From contig CALHZD010000077.1 of assembly GCA_938040985.1 (NCBI GenBank), positions 1 to 22,639 on the forward strand: 22,639 nt of DNA. Reading direction: 5' to 3'. The stretch comes from an uncultured Propionivibrio sp. GTDB taxonomy: Bacteria; Pseudomonadota; Gammaproteobacteria; Burkholderiales; Rhodocyclaceae. Position numbers and translations under genes: made by a program. Every line of letters starts with the position of its first letter. Within the stretch, counting starts at the first letter, position 1. The notes under the pieces are model-generated. The model was not told where the DNA came from. It was given only the letters and a program-made list of their open reading frames with translations, and searched no databases. Below, one piece after another: positions 1 to 9,777 of the stretch.

Positions 1-548
1 AGCGGGGCGCGCTGCCGCACAGCGCAACGGCATCAAAAGAAGTTTCGTCAGTGGAAGTCAGCGCGCAGGCCTTAGTAACTACTGTACTTAAAGTATCTCA
101 GAACTCCTGTCCTGAAGTCCTTTATCCACGCGGGTTTCGGGGCATCTCCCCGACAGGGGGAGAATTGGAAAAACGCGGGGGCGGAAGCGCAGGCGCATCC
201 CAAAAAGAGGTGGCCTGAAGCCCGCGTATTTAGGGCATTTCAGAGGGGACGCCCTGAACCCCACGTAAACAGGGCTTCTCCGGTATCCATGCCCTGAAGC
301 CCTTTATTTATAAGGGTTCCAGAAGCGTCTGCACGAAAATAACCTATCCATAAGGGTTTCAGAGGAGACTGGGAAAATGCCCTGTCCACGCGGGTTTCCG
401 GGGCGCTTCTTTGCAGGCGTTTTCTGCCTGCCCAGACGGCCGGAGCGGATGACTGGAGTACAATGGCGCTCCCTCGATTCATCCTTTCCGGCATTCTAGT
501 GACGCAGCATAAGAATTGGCAAAACTCCCCGCCCGCGAGAGGCCTCTG
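1..548. other. Non-coding region upstream of yhdP
   Basis: No gene is recognisable here. One + strand frame stays open from position 3 to a stop near 216, but its translation resembles no family I know and it runs through palindromic repeats, so I do not call it a gene. The stretch holds six degenerate repeat copies (about 111-404), a 7-bp hairpin at 145-163 (TCTCCCC/GGGGAGA), another at 413-431 (GCAGGC/GCCTGC, 7-nt loop) and a possible -10 box TACAAT at 459-464 with no convincing -35. The promoter of the yhdP operon is probably between 430 and 540. Confidence 0.6.
111..404. repeat. Cluster of six degenerate palindromic repeats
   Basis: Copies begin near 111, 213, 251, 291, 341 and 379. The shared pattern is a left arm like CCTGAAGCCC, a short AT-rich centre and a right arm like AGGGTTTCAGAGG, so most copies could fold as a hairpin. 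The copy at 291-325 is clearest: CTGAAGCCCTT and AAGGGTTCCAG pair around TATTTAT with two mismatches. Copies 1 and 6 share the string TCCACGCGGGTTTC at the centre and right arm. Head-to-tail order and palindromic arms recall REP/BIME-type intergenic elements, though the sequence is not one I recognise. Confidence 0.6.
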
Positions 549-3500
549 ATGCCGCGCGGGTTCGTCCATTCCCTTCAGCAGCGGCTGGCCGGCGCTTTTC
601 CCTGGATGGCGCGTCTGCGGGCATCGACGGCGGTCAGGCGGTTTGGGCGCGCGCTGTGGTGGACGTTCTGGATTGTCTATTTCAGCTTTGTCGCGCTCGT
701 GCTGGCGCTGCGCTACAGCATTCTGCCCAATATCGAGGCGTATCGCCCGTCCATCGAGCGGCTCGCCGGCCGGGCGCTCGGCCAGACGGTCAGCATCGGG
801 CGCATCGAGGCAAGCTGGGACGGCATCAATCCCGATTTCGACCTGTTCGACGTGCGTGTGCTCGACGCCGAAGGCCGGCCGGCGCTGGCTTTCTCGCGCG
901 TCGAGGCGGTCGTGTCCTGGCTGTCCGTGCCCAGCGGCACGCTCAAGCTGCGCCTGCTGCGTATCGATCAGCCGACGTTGAATCTGCGCCGCGCCGCCGA
1001 CGGTCGCTTTTTTATTGCCGGGATCGCGCTGGCCGATGATGAGGCGAGCGGTTCGGCATTTTCTGACTGGGTGTTTGCCCAGCGCCGCATCCGTATCCAT
1101 AACGCCACGCTGATCTGGGAAGATGCCCTGCGGCAGGCGCCGGCGCTGCGCCTGGAAGCGCTGAATTTCGGCCTCGACAATTTCGGCAGGCGGCGGCGTT
1201 TCGGCCTGACGGCGCAGCCGCCTGCGGCGCTGGCTTCGCACATCGATATTCGCGGCGATTTTTCCGGCAGCGATATCGATCGCCTCGATGACTGGAAAGG
1301 TCATATTTTTACCGAAATCGATTATGTCGATCTGGCGGCCTGGCGGCAGTGGATCGACTATCCGCTGACGCTCTCGCGCGGTCAGGGCGCCTTGCGTCTC
1401 TGGGCGGGAATCGAACGCGGCGCGCTGCGTGAGATGACCGCCGATCTGCTGCTGCGCGATGTCGCCATGCAGCTGCATACGGAGTTGCCGATGCTCGCGC
1501 TGACCGAGGCCTCCGGCCGGGTGAGCGTGCAGCGGACGGATCGCGGCATCGTTGCGAGCGGCAGCAAGCTGGCGTTGATGACTGCATCCCAGCCAACGCC
1601 GGCCGCCGAGGCGGCGGCGTCTGAAGCCGCAGACGCCGGCACGGATGCTGCCGCCGGCGTCCACATCGCCCCGATGGATTTCCGGCTTGCCTGGAATACG
1701 GATGCGCAGGGGAACAATGCCTCGGGCAGCCTGACGGCCAACCAGGTCGACCTGGGCGCTTTGAGTCAACTGACGGCGTATCTGCCGCTGGCTGCGGATG
1801 TCCGCCGATTCCTTGCCACATACCATCCGCGCGGGCAGCTCTCCGGTCTCGATGCCCGCTGGCAGGGCGACGCCGTTGCCGGCAATCTGAAAACGTATGC
1901 GCTGGAGAGCCGCTTCCAGCGCCTGGCGCTCAACGCCCAAGGCGATTTGCCGGGGTTTGCCGGCCTGTCGGGGGAGGCGTCGGTCAATGAAAAGGGCGGC
2001 CACCTCACGCTGGACAGCACACGCGCCAGCATCGATTTACCGGGGGTCTTTCCGGTTGCGCGGACGGAGCTGGAGCGCCTGGATGCGCAGGCTCGCTGGA
2101 CTCTCGGCGAGGCGGGGCTGGATGTCGATTTGACGCGGCTTGCCTTTGCCAATACGGAAGCGGCCGGCTCGGCTGCCGGCGTGTACCGCAAACAGGGAGA
2201 GGGGCCGGGGTACATCGACCTCAAGGCCACGCTGACGCACGCCGATGCGCGCGCCGTCTGGCGCTACATCCCGCATACCGTTGGCGATGCGACGCGGAAC
2301 TGGCTGCGTGATTCGCTGATTTCCGGAAAGGCCGGCGAGGCCAGGCTGACGCTCAGGGGCAATCTGGCGGATTTTCCCTTTCTCGATCCGGCCAAAGGGC
2401 AGTTTCTCGTGACGGTCAAGGCCGAGGATGTCGTGCTCGATTACGCCAACGGCTGGCCGCGCATCGAACATATTTACGGCAATCTGCGTTTTGCCGGCGC
2501 CGGCATGGTCGTCGATGCGCAGCGCGGGACGATTCTCGGCGCCAAGCTCGGCGCCACGCGCGCGGAAATTCCCGATCTCGATCTGGATACGCCGGTCATC
2601 GAGATCACGGGGCAGGCCGAGGGGCCGACCGCCGAGTTCCTTAAATTCATCGATCAGAGTCCGGTGGCTGAACGGATCGACCGCTTTACCGAAGGCATGC
2701 GCGCGAGCGGCAACGGGCATCTGGACATTGCGCTGAAGATTCCGCTCGATGAGCAGCAGCTCAATGAAGCAAAGATCAAGGGCGAATATCGCTTCCAGAA
2801 CAATACCGTGTCCGTCGATACGGCGCTGCCGCCTTTGCGGCAGGTCAACGGCAGCATCCGGTTTTCAGGCAGCGAACTGAATCTGCCGGAAATCCGCGCC
2901 AGCCTGTTCGGCGGGCCATTGAGCATCAAGGGCGGCCTGCAAAAGGATGGGCGCGTGCTGATCACGCTCAACGGCACGGCCAACGTCGATCAGCTGCGCC
3001 AGCCAAGCGGCGCCGGCGCGCCGGTCAAGCGGCCGGGCAGACAAAATAAAGCGCAGGGCGAAGCCGCCGAGTCCCAGGACGGACAGGGCGCGGAGGGCTT
3101 TCCGCTACTGGCGCATCTGTCCGGTTCGGCCGCCTATCGTGGCGAGGTGCGCATCAATAAACGCGACGCCGATCTGGTCATCAACTCCTCTCTGACCGGG
3201 TTGCGTTCGACCCTGCCCGAGCCGTTTGGCAAAGCGGCGAACGAATCGCTGCCGCTGCGTTTTGAAAAGCGCATCCTGACGGCCGATGCGGCAGGTGCGA
3301 TGCGCGATCAGTTGCTGGCTTCGCTCGGGCAGAAACTGTCTTTCCAGGCCATTCGCCGCCGGCAGGGCGGCAGCTTCGTCGTTGAACGGGCGGCGCTCGG
3401 CATTGGTCGTGCGCAGGCCTTGCCGGATAAGGGATTCATCGTCGGCGTATCGGCCCCGCGCATCGACCTCGACCTCTGGCGCACGCTGTTTCAGACAGAC

Positions 3501-4799
3501 TTCGGGGGCAATGCCCAAAGCGGGCAGGCAGCCGCCGGTTTGATGCCCAATGCCGTCAGCCTCGCCACCCCGGAGCTGCGCGCTTTTGGCCGTCTTCTGA
3601 ACGACGTGTCGCTGAATGCCGAGGCGGCGTCCGGACAGTGGCGGCTGCATCTCGATTCGCGCCAGGCCGGCGGCGAGATTCGTTGGGACGGCGCTGGTCG
3701 CGGCAAGCTGACGGCACGCCTGAAGCAATTGATCATCGATCCGGAAGAAAGTGAAAACGCAGTGACGGACGAGGAAAAGGAGGCGATGAAGGAATTGCCG
3801 GCGCTCGACGTCGTGGCCGAGGATTTCCGTTTTGGCAAGCGCCGCTTTGGCCGGCTCGAACTGCAGGCGGTCAATGCCGGAGAAGCTTGGGACCTCAATA
3901 AGGTGCAGATGAATGCGCCGCATGGCATCCTGACGGGCAAAGGGCAGTGGCGGATGACGCCGGGGCTGGGGCGGACGCATCTGAATTTCACGCTCAATAG
4001 CGATGATGTCGGCAAACTGCTCGACCAGCTCGGCTATGTCGGCATGATCAGCGGCGGCACGGCGAAGCTGGCGGGGCGGCTGGACTGGCCCGGCGCGCCG
4101 ACGGGGTTCGAGCTGGCCGCTCTCGACGGCGCCTTGTCGCTGGAAGCCGGACGCGGCCAGTTTCTCAAGGTCAAGCCGGGCGCCGGGCGCCTGCTCGGGT
4201 TGATCAGCCTGCAAAGCTTGCCGCGCCGCATCTCGCTCGATTTCCGCGATGTCTTCAGCGCCGGTTTTGCCTTTGACAGCATCGCCGGCGATCTCGCCCT
4301 GAAGGGCGGCGTCATGCGCACCGAGCGTTTGCAGATCGACGGGCCGGCGGCGCGTGTGCTCATGCGCGGCGAGACTGACCTCAAGCGCGAGACGCAGCGC
4401 CTGTTCGTGACTGTACAGCCGGAACTGGGGACGACGGCGGCGCTGGGCGTGGCGCTGGTCAATCCGGTGGCGGGGGTGGCGACGTTGCTGGCGAACAAAC
4501 TGTTGCAGGATCCGCTGAACCAGATGTTCGGTTTTGATTATCTGGTGACGGGCAGCTGGGACGACCCCAAGGTCGAAAAGCTGGGGCGGCAGGCGGCCAA
4601 TGCGACGAACAAGGATGCCGTCGGAGAAAAGCACGGGCATGAGAACGCAGCGGCCGCCAATGGCGGGGCGGCCGGTCATGCGGTTCATGAGGCCGTTGAT
4701 GGCGCGGCTGCACCGGCGCCCCTCACTGATTCGGCACAACCTGCATCCAATCCTGCTGCCCACGACACGGAGACGAAAGACGATGCTGCACATGAATGA
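549..4799 (+). CDS. yhdP: YhdP family protein (AsmA-like, DUF3971)
   Basis: A large AsmA/TamB-superfamily protein of 1416 residues. E. coli YhdP is an inner-membrane-anchored bridge that helps move phospholipid across the periplasm to the outer membrane. Visible here are a basic N-terminus, one membrane anchor at about residues 36-55, a long beta-rich periplasmic body with family motifs (IEASWDG, and FGFDYLVTGSWDDP near the end), and an Ala/His/Asp-rich low-complexity tail of about 60 residues. The family is usually nearer 1270-1400 residues, so the extra length lies partly in this tail. I chose the ATG at 549 because GAGAGG lies 6 nt before it; a TTG at 516 in the same frame would add 11 residues. 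The 3' end overlaps the next gene by 17 bp, which implies co-transcription with the hydrolase and tldD. Confidence 0.9.
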   Translation: MPRGFVHSLQQRLAGAFPWMARLRASTAVRRFGRALWWTFWIVYFSFVALVLALRYSILPNIEAYRPSIERLAGRALGQTVSIGRIEASWDGINPDFDLFDVRVLDAEGRPALAFSRVEAVVSWLSVPSGTLKLRLLRIDQPTLNLRRAADGRFFIAGIALADDEASGSAFSDWVFAQRRIRIHNATLIWEDALRQAPALRLEALNFGLDNFGRRRRFGLTAQPPAALASHIDIRGDFSGSDIDRLDDWKGHIFTEIDYVDLAAWRQWIDYPLTLSRGQGALRLWAGIERGALREMTADLLLRDVAMQLHTELPMLALTEASGRVSVQRTDRGIVASGSKLALMTASQPTPAAEAAASEAADAGTDAAAGVHIAPMDFRLAWNTDAQGNNASGSLTANQVDLGALSQLTAYLPLAADVRRFLATYHPRGQLSGLDARWQGDAVAGNLKTYALESRFQRLALNAQGDLPGFAGLSGEASVNEKGGHLTLDSTRASIDLPGVFPVARTELERLDAQARWTLGEAGLDVDLTRLAFANTEAAGSAAGVYRKQGEGPGYIDLKATLTHADARAVWRYIPHTVGDATRNWLRDSLISGKAGEARLTLRGNLADFPFLDPAKGQFLVTVKAEDVVLDYANGWPRIEHIYGNLRFAGAGMVVDAQRGTILGAKLGATRAEIPDLDLDTPVIEITGQAEGPTAEFLKFIDQSPVAERIDRFTEGMRASGNGHLDIALKIPLDEQQLNEAKIKGEYRFQNNTVSVDTALPPLRQVNGSIRFSGSELNLPEIRASLFGGPLSIKGGLQKDGRVLITLNGTANVDQLRQPSGAGAPVKRPGRQNKAQGEAAESQDGQGAEGFPLLAHLSGSAAYRGEVRINKRDADLVINSSLTGLRSTLPEPFGKAANESLPLRFEKRILTADAAGAMRDQLLASLGQKLSFQAIRRRQGGSFVVERAALGIGRAQALPDKGFIVGVSAPRIDLDLWRTLFQTDFGGNAQSGQAAAGLMPNAVSLATPELRAFGRLLNDVSLNAEAASGQWRLHLDSRQAGGEIRWDGAGRGKLTARLKQLIIDPEESENAVTDEEKEAMKELPALDVVAEDFRFGKRRFGRLELQAVNAGEAWDLNKVQMNAPHGILTGKGQWRMTPGLGRTHLNFTLNSDDVGKLLDQLGYVGMISGGTAKLAGRLDWPGAPTGFELAALDGALSLEAGRGQFLKVKPGAGRLLGLISLQSLPRRISLDFRDVFSAGFAFDSIAGDLALKGGVMRTERLQIDGPAARVLMRGETDLKRETQRLFVTVQPELGTTAALGVALVNPVAGVATLLANKLLQDPLNQMFGFDYLVTGSWDDPKVEKLGRQAANATNKDAVGEKHGHENAAAANGGAAGHAVHEAVDGAAAPAPLTDSAQPASNPAAHDTETKDDAAHE

Positions 4800-5631
4800 G
4801 GGGGCGGATGCCGCCACAACAGAGGCTGCCGTAAAGTTCCGCCTGGCGGCCATCCAGATGGTGTCTACGCCGCGGGTTGACGAAAATCTGGCGGTGGCTG
4901 ATCGCTTGCTCGCCGAGGCGGCGGCGCAAGGCGCGCGGCTGGCGGTTCTGCCGGAATACTTTGCCGTCATGGGCATGCGCGAGCGCGACAAGCTCGCACT
5001 ACGGGAGCCGGACGGCCGGGGGGCGATCCAGGACTTTCTGCGCGAAGCCGCACGCCGCCACGGTCTCTGGCTGGTTGGCGGCTCGCTGCCGCTGGCCGCT
5101 TCGCATCCGGATAAGGTGCTCAATACCTGTCTGGTGTTTAATCCGCAAGGCGAGCGGGTGGCGCGCTACGACAAGATTCATCTGTTCGGTTTTGAGCAAA
5201 ACGGCGAACGTTACGATGAAAGCGCTTCGATCGAGGCCGGCCGGCAGCCGGTGGCTTTCGAGGCGCCGTGCGGTCGTGTCGGATTGAGCATCTGTTACGA
5301 CCTTCGTTTCCCCGAGCTGTATCGGCGTTTGGGCGTCGTCAGCCTGATCGTGGTGCCGTCAGCCTTTACCGAAACGACCGGCCGGGCGCACTGGGAAGTG
5401 CTGCTGCGCGCCCGCGCCATCGAAAACCAGTGTTATGTACTGGCCGCTGCGCAGGGCGGGCAGCATGAAAACGGGCGCGAAACGCACGGCAACAGCCTGC
5501 TGATCGATCCGTGGGGCGTGACGCTGGCGCGGCGCGACAAGGGAGAAGGCGTCGTGATCGGCGATCTTGACCCGGTGCGTCTGGCCGATGTGCGCGCCAG
5601 CCTGCCGGCGCTCCAGCACCGGGTGATGTAA
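4783..5631 (+). CDS. Carbon-nitrogen hydrolase (Nit1/nitrilase superfamily, probable deaminated glutathione amidase)
   Basis: A 282-residue cytoplasmic amidase of the nitrilase superfamily. The catalytic triad is visible: Glu58 in LPEYFAVMG, Lys131 in YDKIHLFGF and Cys171 in LSICYDLRFPELYR. The combination of YDKIHLF with CYDLRFPELYR and a RARAIENQCYV block is typical of the Nit1/YbeM branch, whose members hydrolyse deaminated glutathione as a metabolite-repair step; the substrate here is inferred from that resemblance. The ATG at 4783 is preferred because GGAGA lies 9 nt upstream; a second ATG at 4792 is possible. It starts inside the end of yhdP, so translation is probably coupled. A hairpin follows the stop, then tldD 74 nt downstream. 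Confidence 0.9.
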   Translation: MLHMNEGADAATTEAAVKFRLAAIQMVSTPRVDENLAVADRLLAEAAAQGARLAVLPEYFAVMGMRERDKLALREPDGRGAIQDFLREAARRHGLWLVGGSLPLAASHPDKVLNTCLVFNPQGERVARYDKIHLFGFEQNGERYDESASIEAGRQPVAFEAPCGRVGLSICYDLRFPELYRRLGVVSLIVVPSAFTETTGRAHWEVLLRARAIENQCYVLAAAQGGQHENGRETHGNSLLIDPWGVTLARRDKGEGVVIGDLDPVRLADVRASLPALQHRVM

Positions 5632-5638
5632 CTGGCGG

Positions 5639-5658
5639 CAATCCGTGTCGGCGGATTG
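5639..5658 (+). other. 7-bp perfect hairpin between the hydrolase and tldD
   Basis: CAATCCG and CGGATTG form a perfect inverted repeat around a 6-nt loop, 7 nt after the hydrolase stop codon. No T tract follows, so it is unlikely to be a full intrinsic terminator. It may protect mRNA ends or attenuate within the operon. Confidence 0.4.
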
Positions 5659-5705
5659 AGAAATAGACAGAGAGAAGACAGAAAGACTGGATAACGAGGA
5701 AGGTA

Positions 5706-7217
<1,512 letters not shown>

Positions 7218-7289
7218 GGCGTAAGACGTAAAAGCCGGTCAGAGTGCCGGCAGATGGCAGATGGTCGCTGATGGGTTGGTGTTGACGGT

Positions 7290-7319
7290 GCTGCGCCAGG
7301 CGGTCTCCGCTGGCGCAGC
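7290..7319 (+). promoter_or_regulatory. Strong stem-loop in the leader of the SAF-domain oxidoreductase gene
   Basis: GCTGCGCCAG at 7290-7299 pairs perfectly with CTGGCGCAGC at 7310-7319. Inside, CGG and CCG (7301-7303, 7307-7309) can extend the stem to 13 bp with one bulged G and a TCT loop. It ends 9 nt before the AGGAAGG ribosome-binding site of the next gene. No T run follows on either strand, so I read it as a leader structure, an mRNA-stabilising hairpin or a Rho-dependent end for tldD. Confidence 0.5.
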
Positions 7320-7340
7320 TTGCCTGGCAGGAAGGCGCTG

Positions 7341-8765
7341 ATGAATTACGAACTCTTGTTTGATGCTGCGGCCGGAAAAACGGTGGCGCTGGCGATCATC
7401 GGTGTGGCCGGTTTTAACCACTCGCTTTTTTATTACGCCGCGCGGAGCGACAGGTTGAGCATTCGCGTGCTGTGCGGGCGGGATACGCACAAGTGCGTGG
7501 CGGCTTACCGTGCGCTCGGCATTGCGGAAAACCGGATTGCCGTGTGCGAGAGCTATGCAGCCGGGATGAAGGCGTATCAGGCCGGGTTTTTTCTGGTCTT
7601 CGGCGATGCGTTGCTTGCCATGCGCATGCCCTTCGATGTGGTGATTGAAGGCACCGGCAAGCCGGAAGCGGCGGCAGCGCACGTCCTGGCCGCCATTGAA
7701 AACGGTAAGCATGTGGTCATGGTGACCAAGGAATCCGACTCGGTGGCGGGGCCGCTGTTCGCCCGCAAGGCGCGGGAAAAAGGCGTCGTCTACTCGCTGG
7801 CCGAAGGAGACCAGCCATCGCTGCTGATTGGTTTGTACACCTGGGCGCGCACAGCCGGGCTGACGGTGTTGAGCATCGGCAAGGCGAGTGAATACGATTT
7901 CATCTACGATCCGAAGACCGGCTCGATATGCGTCAATGGCCAGGAAATCGCCGTGCCGGATTTTGATGCCGTCTGGGCGCTGGGCGAGGATTGCCGTGCG
8001 ACACTGGCGCGGCGGAGTCAGATGCTGTCCGCGGTCAGGCAGCGGGCGATCCCCGACCTGACCGAGATGGGCATCGTGCTCAACCATCTGGAGGGCTTTG
8101 CGCCGGATGTGCCGGCCTTTTACTGCCCGATCGCGCGTGCCGTCGAAATTCCCGATCTCATGTGCGCTGAACGCGATGGCGGGATTTTTGCGGATAACGG
8201 GCGCATCGACGTCGTCAACCTGCTCCGCCGCGAGGACGAACAGAGCCTGTGCGGCGGTGTGTATGTGGTCGTGGCGTGTGATGATGAGGCCTCCTGGCGG
8301 GTGCTGAAGGAAAAAGGCGTTCCCGTCAGCCGCAACGGTAAGACCGCGCTGGTTTATTACCCGGCGCATTATCTTGGCTTTGAGGCAATCTTCAGTATCC
8401 TGTCCTGTGCGCTGCTCGGTATGCCGACCAGTACCCGTCATCCGCGGCCGCGTTACGACGTCGTTGCGCGCGTGACGGCGCCGCTCCGGCGGGGAACGGT
8501 GTTCGCGGCGCAAGGGCATCATCATGAAATTGCCGGCCTGGAAGGTATTTTGCTGCCGGCCGAGCCGATCGCCGGAAATCGCCAGCTGCCGTTCTACCTT
8601 GCCGATGGCGCGCGGCTCAAATGTGACGCTCGGCCCGGGCAACTGCTAACGGCTGACATGCTGGAAATACCAGGCGACCCGTTGCTCTGGAGACTGCGCA
8701 GGGAACAGGATGCGCTCTTTTTTGCGTGTGAATTTGAGGGAGCACGCGGGCCGAATTTCCCGTAA
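7341..8765 (+). CDS. Homoserine dehydrogenase-like NAD(P)-dependent oxidoreductase with C-terminal SAF domain
   Basis: A 474-residue protein resembling the predicted homoserine dehydrogenases with a C-terminal SAF domain (COG4091 type). The N-terminal Rossmann-like part has a degenerate nucleotide loop GVAGFN (residues 21-26). It is followed by VIEGTGKP (101-108) and a GKHVVMVTKESD segment (Lys130), as in this family. A SAF-like C-terminal region spans about 375-445. As I recall, the family includes the DXR-like reductoisomerase (DRL) of Brucella, so a role in isoprenoid precursor synthesis or in an unknown sugar-acid pathway are both possible; the sequence does not decide. The ATG at 7341 has AGGAAGG 5 nt upstream and is preferred over a TTG at 7320. 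It is probably transcribed alone, behind a stem-loop. Confidence 0.8.
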   Translation: MNYELLFDAAAGKTVALAIIGVAGFNHSLFYYAARSDRLSIRVLCGRDTHKCVAAYRALGIAENRIAVCESYAAGMKAYQAGFFLVFGDALLAMRMPFDVVIEGTGKPEAAAAHVLAAIENGKHVVMVTKESDSVAGPLFARKAREKGVVYSLAEGDQPSLLIGLYTWARTAGLTVLSIGKASEYDFIYDPKTGSICVNGQEIAVPDFDAVWALGEDCRATLARRSQMLSAVRQRAIPDLTEMGIVLNHLEGFAPDVPAFYCPIARAVEIPDLMCAERDGGIFADNGRIDVVNLLRREDEQSLCGGVYVVVACDDEASWRVLKEKGVPVSRNGKTALVYYPAHYLGFEAIFSILSCALLGMPTSTRHPRPRYDVVARVTAPLRRGTVFAAQGHHHEIAGLEGILLPAEPIAGNRQLPFYLADGARLKCDARPGQLLTADMLEIPGDPLLWRLRREQDALFFACEFEGARGPNFP

Positions 8766-9252
8766 AACGAGGACGTCACCTGCAACAATCTGCCGCGCAG
8801 TTGATGGTGCCCAAGATCCACGCGCCCATTGACGGGGCGCTGGATCACTTCAATGCCTGCGGAGCAAGGTGCCGGAGGTATGTCTGGCGTGGCATTGCGC
8901 TTGCGGCGGGCAGGGCAAAAATGCCTTCTCCGTGCATCGCGCAATGCGTGTCGTCGCAAGCCACGCGTTAACCGGGGTTGCAGACCGTGGCATGCAAGCC
9001 AGCAGCGGGTTCTCATGCGGCGAATAATGCGGGTTCGGAATGTGCCTTTCCGGCTTTCTGGACGGATGGCGCATGAAAAATTTGTCCGCTTCCGCACGCA
9101 TTTTCTGACCCTAAAGTAAAGATCAGGTGTAAGTGCGCTGGATGGCGTTGGGCCGCATGTCTGTAATTTACAAATACAAGTGTTTACGTTTGAATTTTTT
9201 TGTTTTATATTTGATGCAAAATTATCTGAATTAAAGACTAATGAGGACAAAT
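8766..9252. other. Non-coding stretch with nested inverted repeats
   Basis: About 490 bp with no credible gene; short open frames on both strands give arginine-rich translations with no family resemblance. Three hairpins lie in series: 8815-8846 (GATCCA and GCGCCC pairing with GGGCGC and TGGATC, one bulged C); 8892-8947 (9-bp perfect outer stem GCATTGCGC/GCGCAATGC enclosing GGCA-AAAA-TGCC); and 8960-8991 (GCCACG/CGTGGC enclosing AACC-GG-GGTT). GCGGGTTC occurs twice near 9007 and 9030. After 9165 the sequence becomes markedly AT-rich and carries the promoter of the PspA cluster. Confidence 0.5.
9183..9211 (+). promoter_or_regulatory. Sigma70-type promoter of the RHH-like/pspA/yqiJ/yqiK cluster
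   Basis: TTTACG (-35, four of six consensus bases) and TATATT (-10, five of six) are separated by exactly 17 bp within an AT-rich stretch. The expected transcription start lies about 35 nt before the first gene. E. coli pspA uses sigma54; I found no good -24/-12 element here, so control probably differs. Confidence 0.55.
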
Positions 9253-9777
9253 ATGGCGCAGATGCAGACACTTTCAATTCGATTGCCGGATGAGGATTTT
9301 CAGTGGTTATTGTCGGCACGTCCGGAAACGGGTAAAACGCCGAGTGAAAAGCTGCGTGCTTTGGTTGCCGGCAGTCGTCAACAGGATGCGGAACGCGCTG
9401 ATCCGGAGATGTGCGCTGAATCGATGAAAGGATTGGTGCAGGCGCTGGCAAATTCGGTGGCCGTCTGGGAGCGCCGTAGTATGCGGCATTCGGAACTGGT
9501 CGGTGCGGCGCTGGAAACCGTGCCGCAGCTGATGGCGATTCTGGCTTCGTCGATGCCTGTCAGCGAAACGGCGGAGGCGGGCAAAACGATGGCAAAAGAA
9601 CTGGAGGCGGCGCTCGCCCAGCAATGCTTCCGCCTGCTGACGCGGATTTTGCGCGCGGCGGTGACTTCTGCGCCGGAAGTTTACGAGCGGGAATCCATCG
9701 AACGCTATCTGCCGGGCATCGTCGAAATTATGGAAATCATTGCAACCCGTAGAGAGAAGGAGCGTAAAAATGGCTGA
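9253..9777 (+). CDS. Hypothetical protein with ribbon-helix-helix-like N-terminus, first gene of the PspA cluster
   Basis: A 174-residue protein I do not recognise. The N-terminus (about residues 4-42) reads as a short beta strand, TLSIRLPDEDF, followed by two helices that include TPSEKLRALVAG. This is the layout of a ribbon-helix-helix DNA-binding fold, as in CopG/Arc-like repressors. The rest is predicted helical, with hydrophobic heptads around AALETVPQLMAILAS and a charged C-terminal helix. The ATG at 9253 is chosen over 9241 because GAGGA lies 5 nt before it. It overlaps pspA by 8 bp, so the two are surely co-transcribed and probably translationally coupled. Its position first in the cluster fits an autoregulator or a PspA partner; both are inference. 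Confidence 0.75.
   Translation: MAQMQTLSIRLPDEDFQWLLSARPETGKTPSEKLRALVAGSRQQDAERADPEMCAESMKGLVQALANSVAVWERRSMRHSELVGAALETVPQLMAILASSMPVSETAEAGKTMAKELEAALAQQCFRLLTRILRAAVTSAPEVYERESIERYLPGIVEIMEIIATRREKERKNG

Noticed and set aside
1..216. 3' end of an upstream gene in frame 3
   Set aside because: The open frame crosses palindromic repeats and its translation resembles no known protein; I cannot support a partial gene.
240..2003. 587-codon open frame on the minus strand
   Set aside because: It lies antisense to the YhdP-like gene, extends into the palindromic repeats, is rich in Arg/Gln and resembles no family. Long antisense frames are expected in GC-rich genes.
3105..5123. 672-codon open frame on the minus strand
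   Set aside because: It is antisense to yhdP and to the catalytic part of the hydrolase, both strongly recognised; it shows no domain.
7239..8642. 467-codon open frame on the minus strand
   Set aside because: It is antisense to the SAF-domain oxidoreductase, His/Arg/Gln-rich, and has no motif or ribosome-binding site.
8829..9119. 96-codon + strand frame in the gene-free stretch
   Set aside because: The product is very Arg-rich, lacks a family match and a good ribosome-binding site, and overlaps the nested hairpins.
9139..9154. Possible sigma54 promoter (GG-N10-GC) upstream of the PspA cluster
   Set aside because: The -12 part reads GGGC instead of TTGC and the -24 part keeps only TGG; the sigma70-type promoter downstream is better.
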